Counted from the first letter of the stretch, positions 15,207 through 23,643 are shown. The stretch: DNA of 64,000 nt from Chryseobacterium sp. OV279 (GCF_900128945.1 NZ_FQUD01000003.1:806001-870000), one strand, 5' to 3'. A program made the numbers and translations. The notes: generated by a model from the letters alone, not told the origin.

Positions 15207-17090
15207 TTATATTTCGTCAAGATCGATGTCTTCATTGCTTATTTTCACTACATACTCAATCCCGTCAATCGCTTTTGAAATAATCTGGTTTCTGAGGATA
15301 TTGGCCATGTTTTCCCAGTACGCTCTTCCGTAAAAAGAATAGTTCTGCGGAATGATTTCTACCTCAACGGTTCTTACAAAACCTTCCTTAGGGCGGTTAC
15401 TGATCATCGTTCCCCTTCTTACCCTTACTTCTTTCACCTCATCTTTAAGGATCATTCTGCAGTAGTTTTTAACGTCTTCCAGAGAAATGATCTTATCTCT
15501 TGTCGTTAATGCATATTTGTAAGCCTGAATACTGTCTGTCCCTTTCTGCTCTTCCGCACCTCCAATTGTTTCAGTAAGAAGTACCACGGTCTGCGATTTC
15601 AGCTGATTGGAAAGTTCAGTTCCAGGACGCATATGATTGGCCAAAGTACAGTGCGTCACCCAGAAAGAAGCATACGTATGGTCTGTTTTCTCTACAGGCT
15701 CCATAATCACATAATTCAGTTCCTGTCTGATATTTCTTTTGGCATTGTTCACCTTCTGCACCATCGTCTTCATTTTGTCCGACATTTCACTTAGGACTCC
15801 TTTAACATTATCCCTGTTTAAAAGTGAAAATGCAGCGATCTCATCTCTGGTCAGTTCCAAAACATTGGCGATCATATCTACCGCATTTCTGTTGGTAAAA
15901 CGCTCCATTCCTCCTTTTCTTACGGTGTAGAGGCCTTTTTTAAGATCATCCGCAGGCGTAAAAGGAATTTCGGTGTATTTTCTTCCGTCGCCGTCCTGAA
16001 CCTCATCCACATAAAGGAAATGTTCACCTTCGTCTGTAACCAGAGGAATATTGTTCCCCATAATGTCCAGACTGTATTCCGTTTTCTTCCAGCCTCTGTT
16101 GTAAACCGGGAAAGCATTCATCACAAATGAGAAGTTATCCAGGATCTCGGCAGAAAATTGCGGTGGAAATTCGAAAGTAAGCCACAAATAACGCTTGTCT
16201 CCGATCTGTTTTCTAATTTCCTCTTTTCCATCCAGAAAATCCAGATTTTGTGGCAATTTTCCGGGTTCTGAGAAAAGACTGCTTGAAAGTCCTGTGATTT
16301 CTATGAATTTATGGCGGTAAATACTTTTAATATCTTCAATCGCTTTGTTGCGGATAGACTGCTCCCTGAACATCTGCTCATATCCTTCAGGCTGATTATT
16401 GCTCAGATAGCTAAGCCCTTCCCTTACAAATAAAGGGTTTCCGTTGCTCGTTACCGTAATATAAGGAAGAAGTTTGTACACAAAATCCATATGCTCAAAA
16501 GCCGGATTTGAACAGAATACGCTTAAATATTTAGGGAAATTCTCGCTCGCATATCTGCTGACATCCACTCCGATGGTAATCTTTCTGTAATCTTCAGGTT
16601 TCCCCGGAAATCTTGCTACCGGAATTTTATTAAGCCTGTCGTCTACACTATAACAGGTATTTCCTACAAACATGACAGCCGTCTGTACTTTATTGATCCT
16701 TACATTTCCCACAGGGGTAAAAGGAATATTCAGCTGTTTGTCCGATTCTGATTTCACCGTAGAAGTCATCTGCTTACGGAAAAAGAATTCCGTATGTTCC
16801 AGCAATACTTCCGAAGAATCATAAGGCAGCGTAAAAGCCACCGCATGAGCCGGAATCGGATGGGTATAAATGGATGGTGTCAGAAGTTTGGCCAGTTTCT
16901 CCAGGATACGGGCGTTTACGGTCTGAATCTCGTTATTGGCTTTAAAGACTTCCGTACTGAATGCGTCTATCAGTAGTTTTACAAAAGGGTCCAGAGATTG
17001 CGGGCTTTTCAGTCCCCACACTTTGGTGGCGTTCTGAAGCATTCTTGCCTTTACAGATTCTTTGGAGTATATATTTTGATCTAAGTTCAT
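15207..17090 (-). CDS. tssF: Type VI secretion baseplate protein TssF (Bacteroidota type)
   Basis: A 627-residue protein of the TssF family, a wedge component of the T6SS baseplate in the cytoplasm, related to phage T4 gp6. The N-terminus fits: SLDPFVKLLIDAFSTEVFKANNEIQTVNARILEKLAKLLTP, then YTHPIPAHAVAF, and a long middle with YLSVFCSNPAFEHMDFVYKLLP. The C-terminal part shows EIIPQNYSFYGRAYWENM and ALTTRDKIISLEDVKNYCRMIL, a cell-contractile-machine J-like region. It lies 25 bp after tssE and 21 bp before the DUF3829 lipoprotein. Other subtype iii genes (tssB, C, D, G, H, K, N-R) are absent here. Subtype iii is inferred from the taxonomy and sequence style. Confidence 0.85.
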   Translation of the reverse strand: MNLDQNIYSKESVKARMLQNATKVWGLKSPQSLDPFVKLLIDAFSTEVFKANNEIQTVNARILEKLAKLLTPSIYTHPIPAHAVAFTLPYDSSEVLLEHTEFFFRKQMTSTVKSESDKQLNIPFTPVGNVRINKVQTAVMFVGNTCYSVDDRLNKIPVARFPGKPEDYRKITIGVDVSRYASENFPKYLSVFCSNPAFEHMDFVYKLLPYITVTSNGNPLFVREGLSYLSNNQPEGYEQMFREQSIRNKAIEDIKSIYRHKFIEITGLSSSLFSEPGKLPQNLDFLDGKEEIRKQIGDKRYLWLTFEFPPQFSAEILDNFSFVMNAFPVYNRGWKKTEYSLDIMGNNIPLVTDEGEHFLYVDEVQDGDGRKYTEIPFTPADDLKKGLYTVRKGGMERFTNRNAVDMIANVLELTRDEIAAFSLLNRDNVKGVLSEMSDKMKTMVQKVNNAKRNIRQELNYVIMEPVEKTDHTYASFWVTHCTLANHMRPGTELSNQLKSQTVVLLTETIGGAEEQKGTDSIQAYKYALTTRDKIISLEDVKNYCRMILKDEVKEVRVRRGTMISNRPKEGFVRTVEVEIIPQNYSFYGRAYWENMANILRNQIISKAIDGIEYVVKISNEDIDLDEI

Positions 17091-17115
17091 AAATTTTTCT
17101 TGCAGTTAAAAACAT

Positions 17116-17556
17116 TTAGTCAATAGACATCGGACTTAAAAATAATTCTGTAGAAAAGCTGAAACGCTCTCCCGTTGCCTCCATTTTTGCATTGATGGCA
17201 ATTCTTACTTTCTTTTTGATTTCTGTGTGTTCTTTGGTATCGTAGCTGTGTTCTACAAATTGAATGTGGGCATCAACCTGCGCCTGTACGATCCGGGGTT
17301 CATACTCCTGAATCTGCCTTCTCAGGCTCTTAATGAAAACGCTTTCCCATACGGCACTGGTTACCCCATTGTCGAATTCCAGGTTCCAGACGTCGTTTCC
17401 ATAGTTGTCATCATATCTATTCTCGCCTTTTTTGGTGGTGATCAGCAGCATGATATTGTGCGCAATGCTTTCGCCCATGTCGCAGATATCAATGCTTCCG
17501 CCTTCTGTCATGAGTGTTGAAGGTACAAAAGGCATTCTGTAATTTGGTGTATCCAT
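17116..17556 (-). CDS. tssE: GPW/gp25 baseplate protein, TssE-like
   Basis: A 146-residue protein of the GPW/gp25 family, the sheath-initiator of T6SS baseplates and phage tails. The core motif is here: GENRYDDNYGNDVWNLEFDNG at about residues 52-72 (EnR...dYG..lW), before FIKSLRRQIQEYEPRIVQAQVDAHI, the central helix and strand with the conserved EPR. A beta-rich C-terminus follows (KVRIAINAKMEATGERFSFSTELFLSP). It is the first gene of the tssE-tssF-DUF3829 unit. The N-terminus before residue 35 is somewhat longer than in phage gp25. The start ATG is preceded by an A/T-rich region without a clear -7 element. Confidence 0.82.
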   Translation of the reverse strand: MDTPNYRMPFVPSTLMTEGGSIDICDMGESIAHNIMLLITTKKGENRYDDNYGNDVWNLEFDNGVTSAVWESVFIKSLRRQIQEYEPRIVQAQVDAHIQFVEHSYDTKEHTEIKKKVRIAINAKMEATGERFSFSTELFLSPMSID

Positions 17557-17668
17557 AGTCAGCTTCTTATTTTTACTTCATGGTCTAGTTTACTTAAAAA
17601 GAGCTACCAAAATACACATTTTCATGAAATAAATCGGAAAATACCTCAAAAAATATCGCATATAATAA

Positions 17669-17696
17669 AGGCTTCCGGGTTTTTACGGAAGCCTTA
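17669..17696 (-). terminator. Terminator of the APC permease gene
   Basis: Ten-bp stem AAGGCTTCCG with CGGAAGCCTT and an 8-nt loop, 24 bp after the stop at 17720. Confidence 0.85.
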
Positions 17697-17719
17697 AATA
17701 GGGTTTATACGGTTAAAAT

Positions 17720-19138
17720 TTATGATTGATCTGCCGTCTTTTTTCTGTTAATGAAATAATAGACCGGAAGTCCTAGCAGGACCATTACAAATCCGGGCCA
17801 GGTATATTGTTGTTTGTAGATCAGAAGCAGTACACAGAAGCCTGTTCCGATCAGAAGATAGATAATTGGAGTTACAGGATACAGCCATGTTTTATAAGGT
17901 CTTTCAAGTTCCGGTTTTTTAAATCTTAAATAAATAACCCCGAAAACGGTAATCATGTAGAATAAAACGATCACAAAAGAGATCATGTCCAAAAGATTTC
18001 CGTACTGTCCGCTCAGGCATAATATGGAAGCCCATATTCCCTGCATCCATAAAGCATTTTCAGGAACTTCATTTTTATTATTCTTTTCAGCGGAGTTGAA
18101 GAACATTCCGTCTTTGGCCATGGTTTGAAATACTCTTGCACCTGCCAGAATCAGTCCGTTGTTACATCCGAACGTAGATACCATTACAAGAACGGCAATA
18201 ATAACAGTCCCCGCACTTCCGAAAATATTCTGAGATGCGGCTACAGCTACCCTGTCGTTGGTAGCAAAGGCGATACCGTCCCTGCCCAAAGCATTTAAGT
18301 AAACATAATTAACTGCTATATAAAGGATCATCACAGCAGAAGTTCCGTAGATCATTGATTTCACAATATTCTTTTTCGGATTTTCCACTTCTCCGGAAAC
18401 AAAAGTTACGCTTTCCCAGGCTACAGAACTGAACACAGAACCTACCATTGCCGCTGCAATTCCTCCAAGCAAAGTCATTCCCCCGATAGGCTCCCAGCCT
18501 TCTTTAAGGAAATTACCGCTGATATCTTTTTTAAGGTTATTAAATGAATCTGAGCCTAAACTGAAATTCTCAGCCATATGCGAAAAGTCCACCAAGATGA
18601 ACCCAGCCGCAATCAAGCCTACTAAAGCAATGATTTTTGAACCTGTAAAAACATTCTGAAGCAGTTTTCCGCTCTCAACACCACGTGTATTAATATAAGT
18701 CAGTAAAAGAATAACGGCTATTGCCAGGATCTGTATCCAGGTGATTTTAAATTCTCCACTCTGAAAAAGAGGCGCCGCATCATTCAGCGAAGGAACAAGA
18801 TAAGCTGTAAATTTACCGAAAGCCATCGCCACAGCAGCAATAGTTCCTGTCTGAATCACTGTAAATAAGCCCCAACCGTAAAGGAATCCCATCTTTTTAC
18901 CAAAAATCTCTTTAAGATAGGTGTATTGTCCGCCTGCCTTTGGAAACAGAGCCGAAAGTTCTCCGTAACTGATGGCTGCAGCTACCGTCATCACTCCGGT
19001 GATCACCCACACTACAATCAGCCAGTAACCTGATCCCAGGTTCCGCATCATATCAGCACTTACAATAAAGATCCCACTTCCGATCATAGAGCCCATTACC
19101 AACATAATGGCGTCCCAAAGTTTCAGTTTTTTTTGCAT
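17720..19138 (-). CDS. APC-family amino acid permease
   Basis: A 472-residue transporter of the amino acid-polyamine-organocation superfamily, LAT/basic permease-like, with 12 predicted helices. Typical segments are KLWDAIMLVMGSMIGSGIF (TM1 with the GSGIF unwound stretch), VITGVMTVAAAISYGELSAL (TM2, including the E-L-S-A motif), FPKAGGQYTYLKEIFG, and VFSSVAWESVTFVSGEVENPKKNI (TM6/7 with GEvenP). Substrate cannot be read from the sequence. A longer frame would start at a TTG at 19144; ATG 19138 (MQKKLKLWD) is preferred, 17 bp after a TATATTTG element. It is probably a single-gene unit. Confidence 0.9.
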   Translation of the reverse strand: MQKKLKLWDAIMLVMGSMIGSGIFIVSADMMRNLGSGYWLIVVWVITGVMTVAAAISYGELSALFPKAGGQYTYLKEIFGKKMGFLYGWGLFTVIQTGTIAAVAMAFGKFTAYLVPSLNDAAPLFQSGEFKITWIQILAIAVILLLTYINTRGVESGKLLQNVFTGSKIIALVGLIAAGFILVDFSHMAENFSLGSDSFNNLKKDISGNFLKEGWEPIGGMTLLGGIAAAMVGSVFSSVAWESVTFVSGEVENPKKNIVKSMIYGTSAVMILYIAVNYVYLNALGRDGIAFATNDRVAVAASQNIFGSAGTVIIAVLVMVSTFGCNNGLILAGARVFQTMAKDGMFFNSAEKNNKNEVPENALWMQGIWASILCLSGQYGNLLDMISFVIVLFYMITVFGVIYLRFKKPELERPYKTWLYPVTPIIYLLIGTGFCVLLLIYKQQYTWPGFVMVLLGLPVYYFINRKKTADQS

Positions 19139-19154
19139 AGTCAAGTATAGGCGT

Positions 19155-19162
19155 CAAATATA
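19155..19162 (-). promoter_or_regulatory. Promoter -7 element of the APC permease
   Basis: Minus strand TATATTTG, an exact TAnnTTTG match, 17 bp before ATG 19138. Confidence 0.5.
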
Positions 19163-19258
19163 ATCAAATCTGTCTTTCGTTTTGGAATTTGTTTAAAATT
19201 TACTGCACCACCTGTTTTTTATCAACCTTTTCTCAATTTAATATTCAATTTTAATTAG

Positions 19259-19266
19259 TACTTTTG
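19259..19266 (+). promoter_or_regulatory. Promoter -7 element of the DUF4920 gene
   Basis: TACTTTTG matches TAnnTTTG 16 bp before ATG 19282. The TTG inside it would be a false start codon (19264). Confidence 0.6.
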
Positions 19267-19281
19267 AAAAAAATATTAAAA

Positions 19282-19797
19282 ATGAAATTCAAGGCTATAT
19301 TATTTGCAGCAGCGGTGAGTGTTTCCACTTTAGCTTTTGCACAAGAGACATCACAGAAAAAATTCGGACCACCGGAAGGTAATGCTATTGTAGGTGATGC
19401 TTATGGAGCTGGAGTTGTTTCGACGTCCGAGTCTAAAGCCATTACCGTAGATAAATTAAGCAAGAAGCTTAAAAAAGATAACAAAAAAGTGGAAGGTGTA
19501 GCAGTGAAAGGAAAAGTAACTGATGTATGCGAGAAAAAAGGATGCTGGCTAACGATTCAGACTGAAGATAATTCTCAGTTTTTCGTGAAAATGAAAGATT
19601 ATGCATTCTTCGTACCTACTGCCTTAAAAGGTAAAACTGTGGTTCTTGAAGGAACAGCAGAAAGAAAAGTAACTTCTATAGACGAACAGAAACACTACGC
19701 TGAGGATGCTAAAAAACCTCAGGCTGAAATTGACGCTATCAAAACTCCTAAAGAAGAGATCAGATTTGTAGCCAATGGAATCAAAGTGGTAAACTAG
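19282..19797 (+). CDS. DUF4920 family exported protein
   Basis: A 171-residue exported protein with a Sec signal (MKFKAILFAAAVSVSTLAFA, cleavage before QE). The mature part holds the DUF4920 pattern: FGPPEGNAIVGDAYGAG, the OB-fold-like block VAVKGKVTDVCEKKGCWLTIQ with a CxxxxC pair (about residues 81 and 86), and a beta strand set KMKDYAFFVPTALKGKTVVLEG. The two cysteines may bind a metal or form a disulfide. A longer frame starting at TTG 19264 is rejected because that TTG lies in the -7 promoter element. It ends at a strong bidirectional terminator shared with the M14 peptidase. Confidence 0.88.
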   Translation: MKFKAILFAAAVSVSTLAFAQETSQKKFGPPEGNAIVGDAYGAGVVSTSESKAITVDKLSKKLKKDNKKVEGVAVKGKVTDVCEKKGCWLTIQTEDNSQFFVKMKDYAFFVPTALKGKTVVLEGTAERKVTSIDEQKHYAEDAKKPQAEIDAIKTPKEEIRFVANGIKVVN

Positions 19798-19811
19798 TTT
19801 TGGTCTATCAT

Positions 19812-19856
19812 AAAACAACGTCCTCAGAAAATAGTATTTCTGAGGACGTTTTATTT
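19812..19856. terminator. Bidirectional terminator between DUF4920 and M14 peptidase genes
   Basis: A 14-bp perfect stem, AACGTCCTCAGAAA with TTTCTGAGGACGTT, flanked by A and T tracts. Confidence 0.92.
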
Positions 19857-19872
19857 TAAGCACAATGATAGT

Positions 19873-20982
19873 CTAGTCTTCTATTGTAAATTCTGCCACA
19901 GCATCCAGTTTCGGATATTTAGTCGGTGCTACAAACTTCTTTCCTGTACAGTCTATTTCTATCCAGCCTTTTCTTTTCTTCACGTCGCCCACTTCCATGA
20001 CAAAAGGTACAAAAGATATCTCATCCTTTCCTTCTTCTATCACCTCCCGGTACTGAACCGCAACATCCAGAATGCATTCATGATCCGTATTCAGTTTGAC
20101 ATTCCTGTAAATAATGTCGTAATGGGTTTCCTGATTTTCCGGAATTTCAAGGTATTTTTCCCAGCCTTCAATATCAGAGTTCAATTCACTGATTGCTTTT
20201 AATGCATAATATAAAGCTACTGTATAATATTTTCGGGTTCCCTTCCTTGGATAATCATCTGCGAAATGTCCTCCTTCAAATAATATTGTAGGCATTCCAG
20301 CTTTAATAAAATTGTCTCCGGTAGAAGTCGGATAAAACTCATCAGAATATCTTCCGATTTGATTCGGGATTAATTCTTTTAAATGATCATAAATCTGTCC
20401 TATAACCGCCATGCATTTTTTTCTGTTCTCCGTCACGGTACGTTCTATATTTTCCGAAGGTGCCAGAAAAGAAAGTGTAGCAGGATGTATCCCGTCCGTT
20501 GTGAAAATCGTTCTTTGCTCGTGAAGATTTAAGGCATAATCATAAGTATTGGAAGCAGCAGCTTTTTTAAGGTATTTAATCTCCGTGCTAGACTCATTGT
20601 GAAAGTCACGGTTCAGATCAATATCTGCAGCATTCAGCCTCGTCCATTTTTCAGATCCGTCAGGGTTTAGCATAAAAATAAAATCCAGTCTGATTTTACT
20701 GAAAAGATCTTCCTTCATTTCCGGAGCCTTATCTAAAGTTTCCAGGAGATCCAACATTGCGTGAGTAGCGTTGGATTCATTTCCGTGCATTTGAGACCAG
20801 GCCATAACTTTAATAGTTCCGGTTCCGATGCTTAGCTGATAAATAGGTTTATCTAAATACGATCTTCCAATCTCCTGAATGTAACCGCTGAGATTGTTCT
20901 GTAGGTAGGAAAATAATTTTTCAGGGGAAATATAGCGATTTAAGAAATTAGGGTTTGGAAAATAGATCTGTTCAAAATTCAT
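19873..20982 (-). CDS. M14 family zinc carboxypeptidase-like peptidase
   Basis: A 369-residue protein with the M14 zinc-peptidase motifs. The HxxE pair is in SQMHGNESNATHAMLDLL (H and E about residues 74-77), the substrate-binding RDF is in ADIDLNRDFHN, and the third zinc His is in LNLHEQRTIF. A catalytic Glu is likely in TILFEGGHFADDY. The C-terminal 90 residues are beta-rich (HECILDVAVQYREV, EISFVPFVMEVGDVKKRKG). No signal peptide is present, so it acts in the cytosol, perhaps on peptides or peptidoglycan stem peptides. ATG 20982 (MNFEQIYFPNP) is chosen over an upstream frame from 21120, since a TAAATTTG promoter lies at 21003-21010. Confidence 0.88.
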   Translation of the reverse strand: MNFEQIYFPNPNFLNRYISPEKLFSYLQNNLSGYIQEIGRSYLDKPIYQLSIGTGTIKVMAWSQMHGNESNATHAMLDLLETLDKAPEMKEDLFSKIRLDFIFMLNPDGSEKWTRLNAADIDLNRDFHNESSTEIKYLKKAAASNTYDYALNLHEQRTIFTTDGIHPATLSFLAPSENIERTVTENRKKCMAVIGQIYDHLKELIPNQIGRYSDEFYPTSTGDNFIKAGMPTILFEGGHFADDYPRKGTRKYYTVALYYALKAISELNSDIEGWEKYLEIPENQETHYDIIYRNVKLNTDHECILDVAVQYREVIEEGKDEISFVPFVMEVGDVKKRKGWIEIDCTGKKFVAPTKYPKLDAVAEFTIED

Positions 20983-21002
20983 TATAAATAATTTACAAGA
21001 GT

Positions 21003-21010
21003 CAAATTTA
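21003..21010 (-). promoter_or_regulatory. Promoter -7 element of the M14 peptidase
   Basis: Minus strand TAAATTTG, 21 bp upstream of ATG 20982. One of the XRE-type sites (21036-21049) lies 26 bp further upstream, where the -33 region would be. Confidence 0.55.
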
Positions 21011-21035
21011 ATGATTTTTAGGCAAAAAATATTAG

Positions 21036-21805
21036 TTAACATTTGTAATTTAATCAAACAACGCCTACTGTCATTTTGTCTGTGGATAAAATTGTTAATT
21101 GAATATAATATAAACAGCATATCGCAAATTACTACAATTCAATACTTTACACTGTTTATATCAATCATATTTAAAACATTGCTTTAAGTACAGAAAAGCC
21201 TGTTAATCAGCAAATAGGCATAATATTACTAAACAAGATTAATGTGGAAAACTTAGTCAGTTACAAATATATACAAATGTAAATCGTTGTTTTTTTGCCA
21301 TTATATGTGAAATTCAATCAAAATCTAGCTTTGATGTATACTCTGCTACTGGCATCAAAAAAGAAGAACGTATTAATAGACCTAATTTTAAGATAATTAG
21401 CTGTAAAACACTTATAATTAATGATTTATACGTGTTATTTACGTTTGTATACAGCAAATAAAGGTATTTTATCACTCACCAATACCTTATTTCGTGCTAA
21501 TATGCAGTAATTTATGAGTTTACATTTGAAAACATTAATAATCAGCCATTTAACATCTAATTAATGGTTAAATAGACATTATGAGAGCCATACCAAAGCA
21601 GAATGTTTAAAAGGTAACTAGTTCTAAAAATTGATCATATTAAATTGGTGTTTACTTTGTTAAATAGATATATAAAAGAATAATCAATACTATAAACACC
21701 TGAATATAAGCCAGTTACTACTATTTACATCTGTATATTCATAAAAAAAATCATAGTTTACTTATGTAATTTGGTTATGTAAATTTTATTATTTACATTT
21801 GTAAC
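21036..21805. promoter_or_regulatory. Cluster of TTTACATTTGTAA sites, candidate XRE operators
   Basis: Eight good matches to TTTACATTTGTAAN: 21036-21049 (TTAACATTTGTAAT), 21260-21273 minus (TATATATTTGTAAC), 21270-21283 minus (TTTACATTTGTATA), 21438-21451 (TTTACGTTTGTATA), 21519-21532 (TTTACATTTGAAAA), 21724-21737 (TTTACATCTGTATA), 21757-21770 (TTTACTTATGTAAT) and 21792-21805 (TTTACATTTGTAAC). Weaker ones lie at 21146, 21550, 21651, 21693 and 21770 (minus). The core TTACAnnTGTAA is an inverted repeat, as expected for a dimeric HTH protein. The last copy overlaps the -7 element of the XRE gene, the first lies in the M14 promoter region. Binding is not tested. Confidence 0.65.
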
Positions 21806-21825
21806 ACAATTGACAACTTATTTTT
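21121..21825. other. Long AT-rich intergenic region without a gene
   Basis: About 700 bp (840 bp counting from the M14 start at 20982) with no open frame that looks coded. It holds the site cluster described above and the XRE promoter. This is by far the longest gene-free stretch in the window. Confidence 0.7.
21770..21801 (+). promoter_or_regulatory. Promoter of the XRE regulator gene, overlapping an operator-like site
   Basis: -33 box TTTG at 21770-21773 and -7 box TACATTTG at 21794-21801, 20 bp apart, giving a start about 19 nt before ATG 21826. The -7 box is inside the site TTTACATTTGTAAC (21792-21805), so binding there should block the promoter. Confidence 0.65.
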
Positions 21826-22362
21826 ATGAGTTTAAACGAAAGAATTTCCCAAGTTATTGAGTATTCCAATCTCAGCCCTTCCGAGTTTGCGGATGCGATT
21901 GATGTGCAGCGTTCTTCTATTTCCCATATTACTTCGGGAAGAAACAAACCATCTCTTGAATTCATCATTAAGATCAAATCCAGTTTCCCGGAGATTCTTT
22001 GGGATTGGTTGGTCAATGGAGAAGGAGAAATGCTGAAATCAGAATTACCGGAAGTAGACCCGTCAACTGAAGAAAAAGCTGATGACGGTAGAGGAAAACC
22101 TACTCCGCTCCCCGACCTTTTTACCATGATGAAAGATAATGAAGACTTCGGAGCTGAAGAGGAAATTGAGGCCGTAAAAGAGAGCCCACGAGAATCGTTT
22201 ATACCACCCCCATATAAGACTCAGGAAAATATATCAGATTCTCAGCGATTAGAAAATCCCAATGAGCAAATCATTAATCAAGTTATTGGAAATCAATCTA
22301 ATAAGATAAAGAGAATTGTTCTGTTCTATGAAAACGGAAAATTTGAGAGTTTCGAGCCCTAA
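21826..22362 (+). CDS. XRE-family helix-turn-helix regulator
   Basis: A 178-residue DNA-binding protein. Residues 3-60 form the XRE/Cro-CI domain: RISQVIEYSNLSPSEFADAIDVQRSSISHITSGRNKPSLEFI, with the recognition helix at RSSISHITSG. The DWLVNGEGEML block after it is typical of phage-repressor-like regulators of Bacteroidetes. The middle is low-complexity, acidic and Pro-rich, with no peptidase domain, so it is not a LexA-type self-cleaving repressor. The last 20 residues (KIKRIVLFYENGKFESF) form a conserved strand pair. The gene is preceded by a long region holding many TTTACATTTGTAA sites, one of them on its own -7 element, which points to autorepression. Confidence 0.85.
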   Translation: MSLNERISQVIEYSNLSPSEFADAIDVQRSSISHITSGRNKPSLEFIIKIKSSFPEILWDWLVNGEGEMLKSELPEVDPSTEEKADDGRGKPTPLPDLFTMMKDNEDFGAEEEIEAVKESPRESFIPPPYKTQENISDSQRLENPNEQIINQVIGNQSNKIKRIVLFYENGKFESFEP

Positions 22363-22391
22363 AAAAACCTGGCCAAAGAAATTAGCCAGGA
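22361..22391. terminator. Terminator between XRE gene and T9SS cargo gene
   Basis: Stem CCTGGC with GCCAGG, flanked by A-tract and A/T-rich sequence. Used by the - gene (stop 22421) and probably the + gene (stop 22362). Confidence 0.75.
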
Positions 22392-22420
22392 TAAAAAATA
22401 TTTGAAGAAGAAAACTAAAG

Positions 22421-23440
22421 CTATTGCTTTAATAGTTTTGTCATTTTTGTAAGTCCGCCTTCATTCTTTATTTTCAGAATGTAGTTTCCTTTCGGTAAAT
22501 CTGAAACATTGTATTCTTCCGAACCCTGTAATGTTCTTATCAGCTTTCCGGAAGCATCTATAATTTCTACACTGCTTATTTTAAGCTTTTCAGGATTATT
22601 AATTCTGAAATTATCTTTTGCCGGATTAGGATAAACCTGAACCCTGTTATCATACTGCATCGTCTCCTGTGTACCCAGTGTGGTCGCAGTAAATGTAATA
22701 ACGAAAGGCATGTCCAACGGAACATCCGGAGCTGTTGCAGGGTTTCCTAAATCTGTAATAGGCACCCAGGTGCTCAAAACAGCATCAAACTGTTTCGCAT
22801 TAAATGTGGGAAGTCCTCTGCTTCCTACAATCGTAACAGGCGGTAAAAAGCCAGCACTCGCAGTCACTACATTTTGCAGCTGATATTTTATCCAATAGGT
22901 TCCTGCCGCTAAAGTTTTAGGAGTACTTGCTGTAACTTTCCATATCTTTCTTGCAGTACCAGGTGCCGTAACAAGCGGTACCGTAGTATTTCCTGTTCTG
23001 TACATAGTAGCATCTGCCCCAACACTGAATCTATTGGTGGTATCGTCACCATATACACTTACAGCACCTGCTATTGAAGGATCTGAGCTGAATATATTTA
23101 CCCTCACCGTATTAAAAGGAGCAGTAGTTCCTGCATAATTGGTCTGATAGGCAAAAAAATCAATGGTAGAGATCTGCCATGAAGATCCGGCGGGAACTGT
23201 AAAGTCGTCAGCAATAAAAAAGCTTGCTGTTGCCGAACTGAAAGTTCCTCCCAATCCCAAACTGGTATTAGATTCTGTCGTATTTCCTGTGTTATTCTGA
23301 AGTTCAGACCATGTATATCCGGCAGGTGCCGCAGTCCCGCCACTAGAAGTAGCGCCCGTACTTAAACCACCATTGCTGAAGGTTTGTGCGAAGATAAAGT
23401 TAGTTGCTATAATGGCAACAACGAGTAATGTTTTTTTCAT
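22421..23440 (-). CDS. T9SS-secreted protein with type A sorting domain
   Basis: A 339-residue exported protein: signal peptide MKKTLLVVAIIATNFIFAQT, a Thr/Ser/Gly-rich beta-sandwich region (about 25-255) and a C-terminal sorting domain. The last begins VYPNPAKDNFRINNPEKLK, continues with VEIIDASGKLIRTLQG and YNVSDLPKGNYILKIKNE and ends TKMTKLLKQ, the type A CTD pattern (PNP..D, DxxG, LpxGxYxl, K..K). The middle has repeats of ASFFIADDFTVPAGSSW type, which look like a lectin or carbohydrate-binding fold; no catalytic residue is evident. A -7 element TATATTTG with a TTG box lies 24 bp upstream, so it is a single-gene unit. Confidence 0.85.
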   Translation of the reverse strand: MKKTLLVVAIIATNFIFAQTFSNGGLSTGATSSGGTAAPAGYTWSELQNNTGNTTESNTSLGLGGTFSSATASFFIADDFTVPAGSSWQISTIDFFAYQTNYAGTTAPFNTVRVNIFSSDPSIAGAVSVYGDDTTNRFSVGADATMYRTGNTTVPLVTAPGTARKIWKVTASTPKTLAAGTYWIKYQLQNVVTASAGFLPPVTIVGSRGLPTFNAKQFDAVLSTWVPITDLGNPATAPDVPLDMPFVITFTATTLGTQETMQYDNRVQVYPNPAKDNFRINNPEKLKISSVEIIDASGKLIRTLQGSEEYNVSDLPKGNYILKIKNEGGLTKMTKLLKQ

Positions 23441-23463
23441 ATATTAGTTTTTTATGGTTTAAT

Positions 23464-23494
23464 CAAATATAGAAAATTATAGTTAAATAAACAA
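23464..23494 (-). promoter_or_regulatory. Promoter of the T9SS cargo gene at 22421-23440
   Basis: -7 box TATATTTG at 23464-23471 and TTG at 23492-23494, 20 bp apart on the minus strand. Confidence 0.6.
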
Positions 23495-23613
23495 TAAAAA
23501 GTTAATAATTTTAAAACAAACATAACATAAAGTTAATTTTATAAAATTATCAATAATAGAGTGAAACTATTGAAATGAATAACAAACAGTACTTTTTCCT
23601 ATAAATTCATCCA

Positions 23614-23643
23614 ACAAAAAAAAGACCTGCATTACTGCAGGTC
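23614..23643 (-). terminator. Terminator of the proline dehydrogenase unit
   Basis: Eight-bp stem GACCTGCA with TGCAGGTC, 4-nt loop, then a U-run on the minus strand. Confidence 0.9.

Noticed and set aside
20983..21120. N-terminal extension of the M14 peptidase to 21120
   Set aside because: The extension reads through the promoter at 21003-21010 and an operator-like site, and adds 46 residues absent from the family's usual start.
21036..21825. CRISPR array in the region with repeated TTTACATTTGTA
   Set aside because: The copies are 14 bp, irregularly spaced and on both strands, without equal spacers or cas genes.
21789..22127. 112-codon minus strand frame over the XRE gene
   Set aside because: Antisense to a clear XRE regulator; the translation is Ser-rich with no fold pattern.
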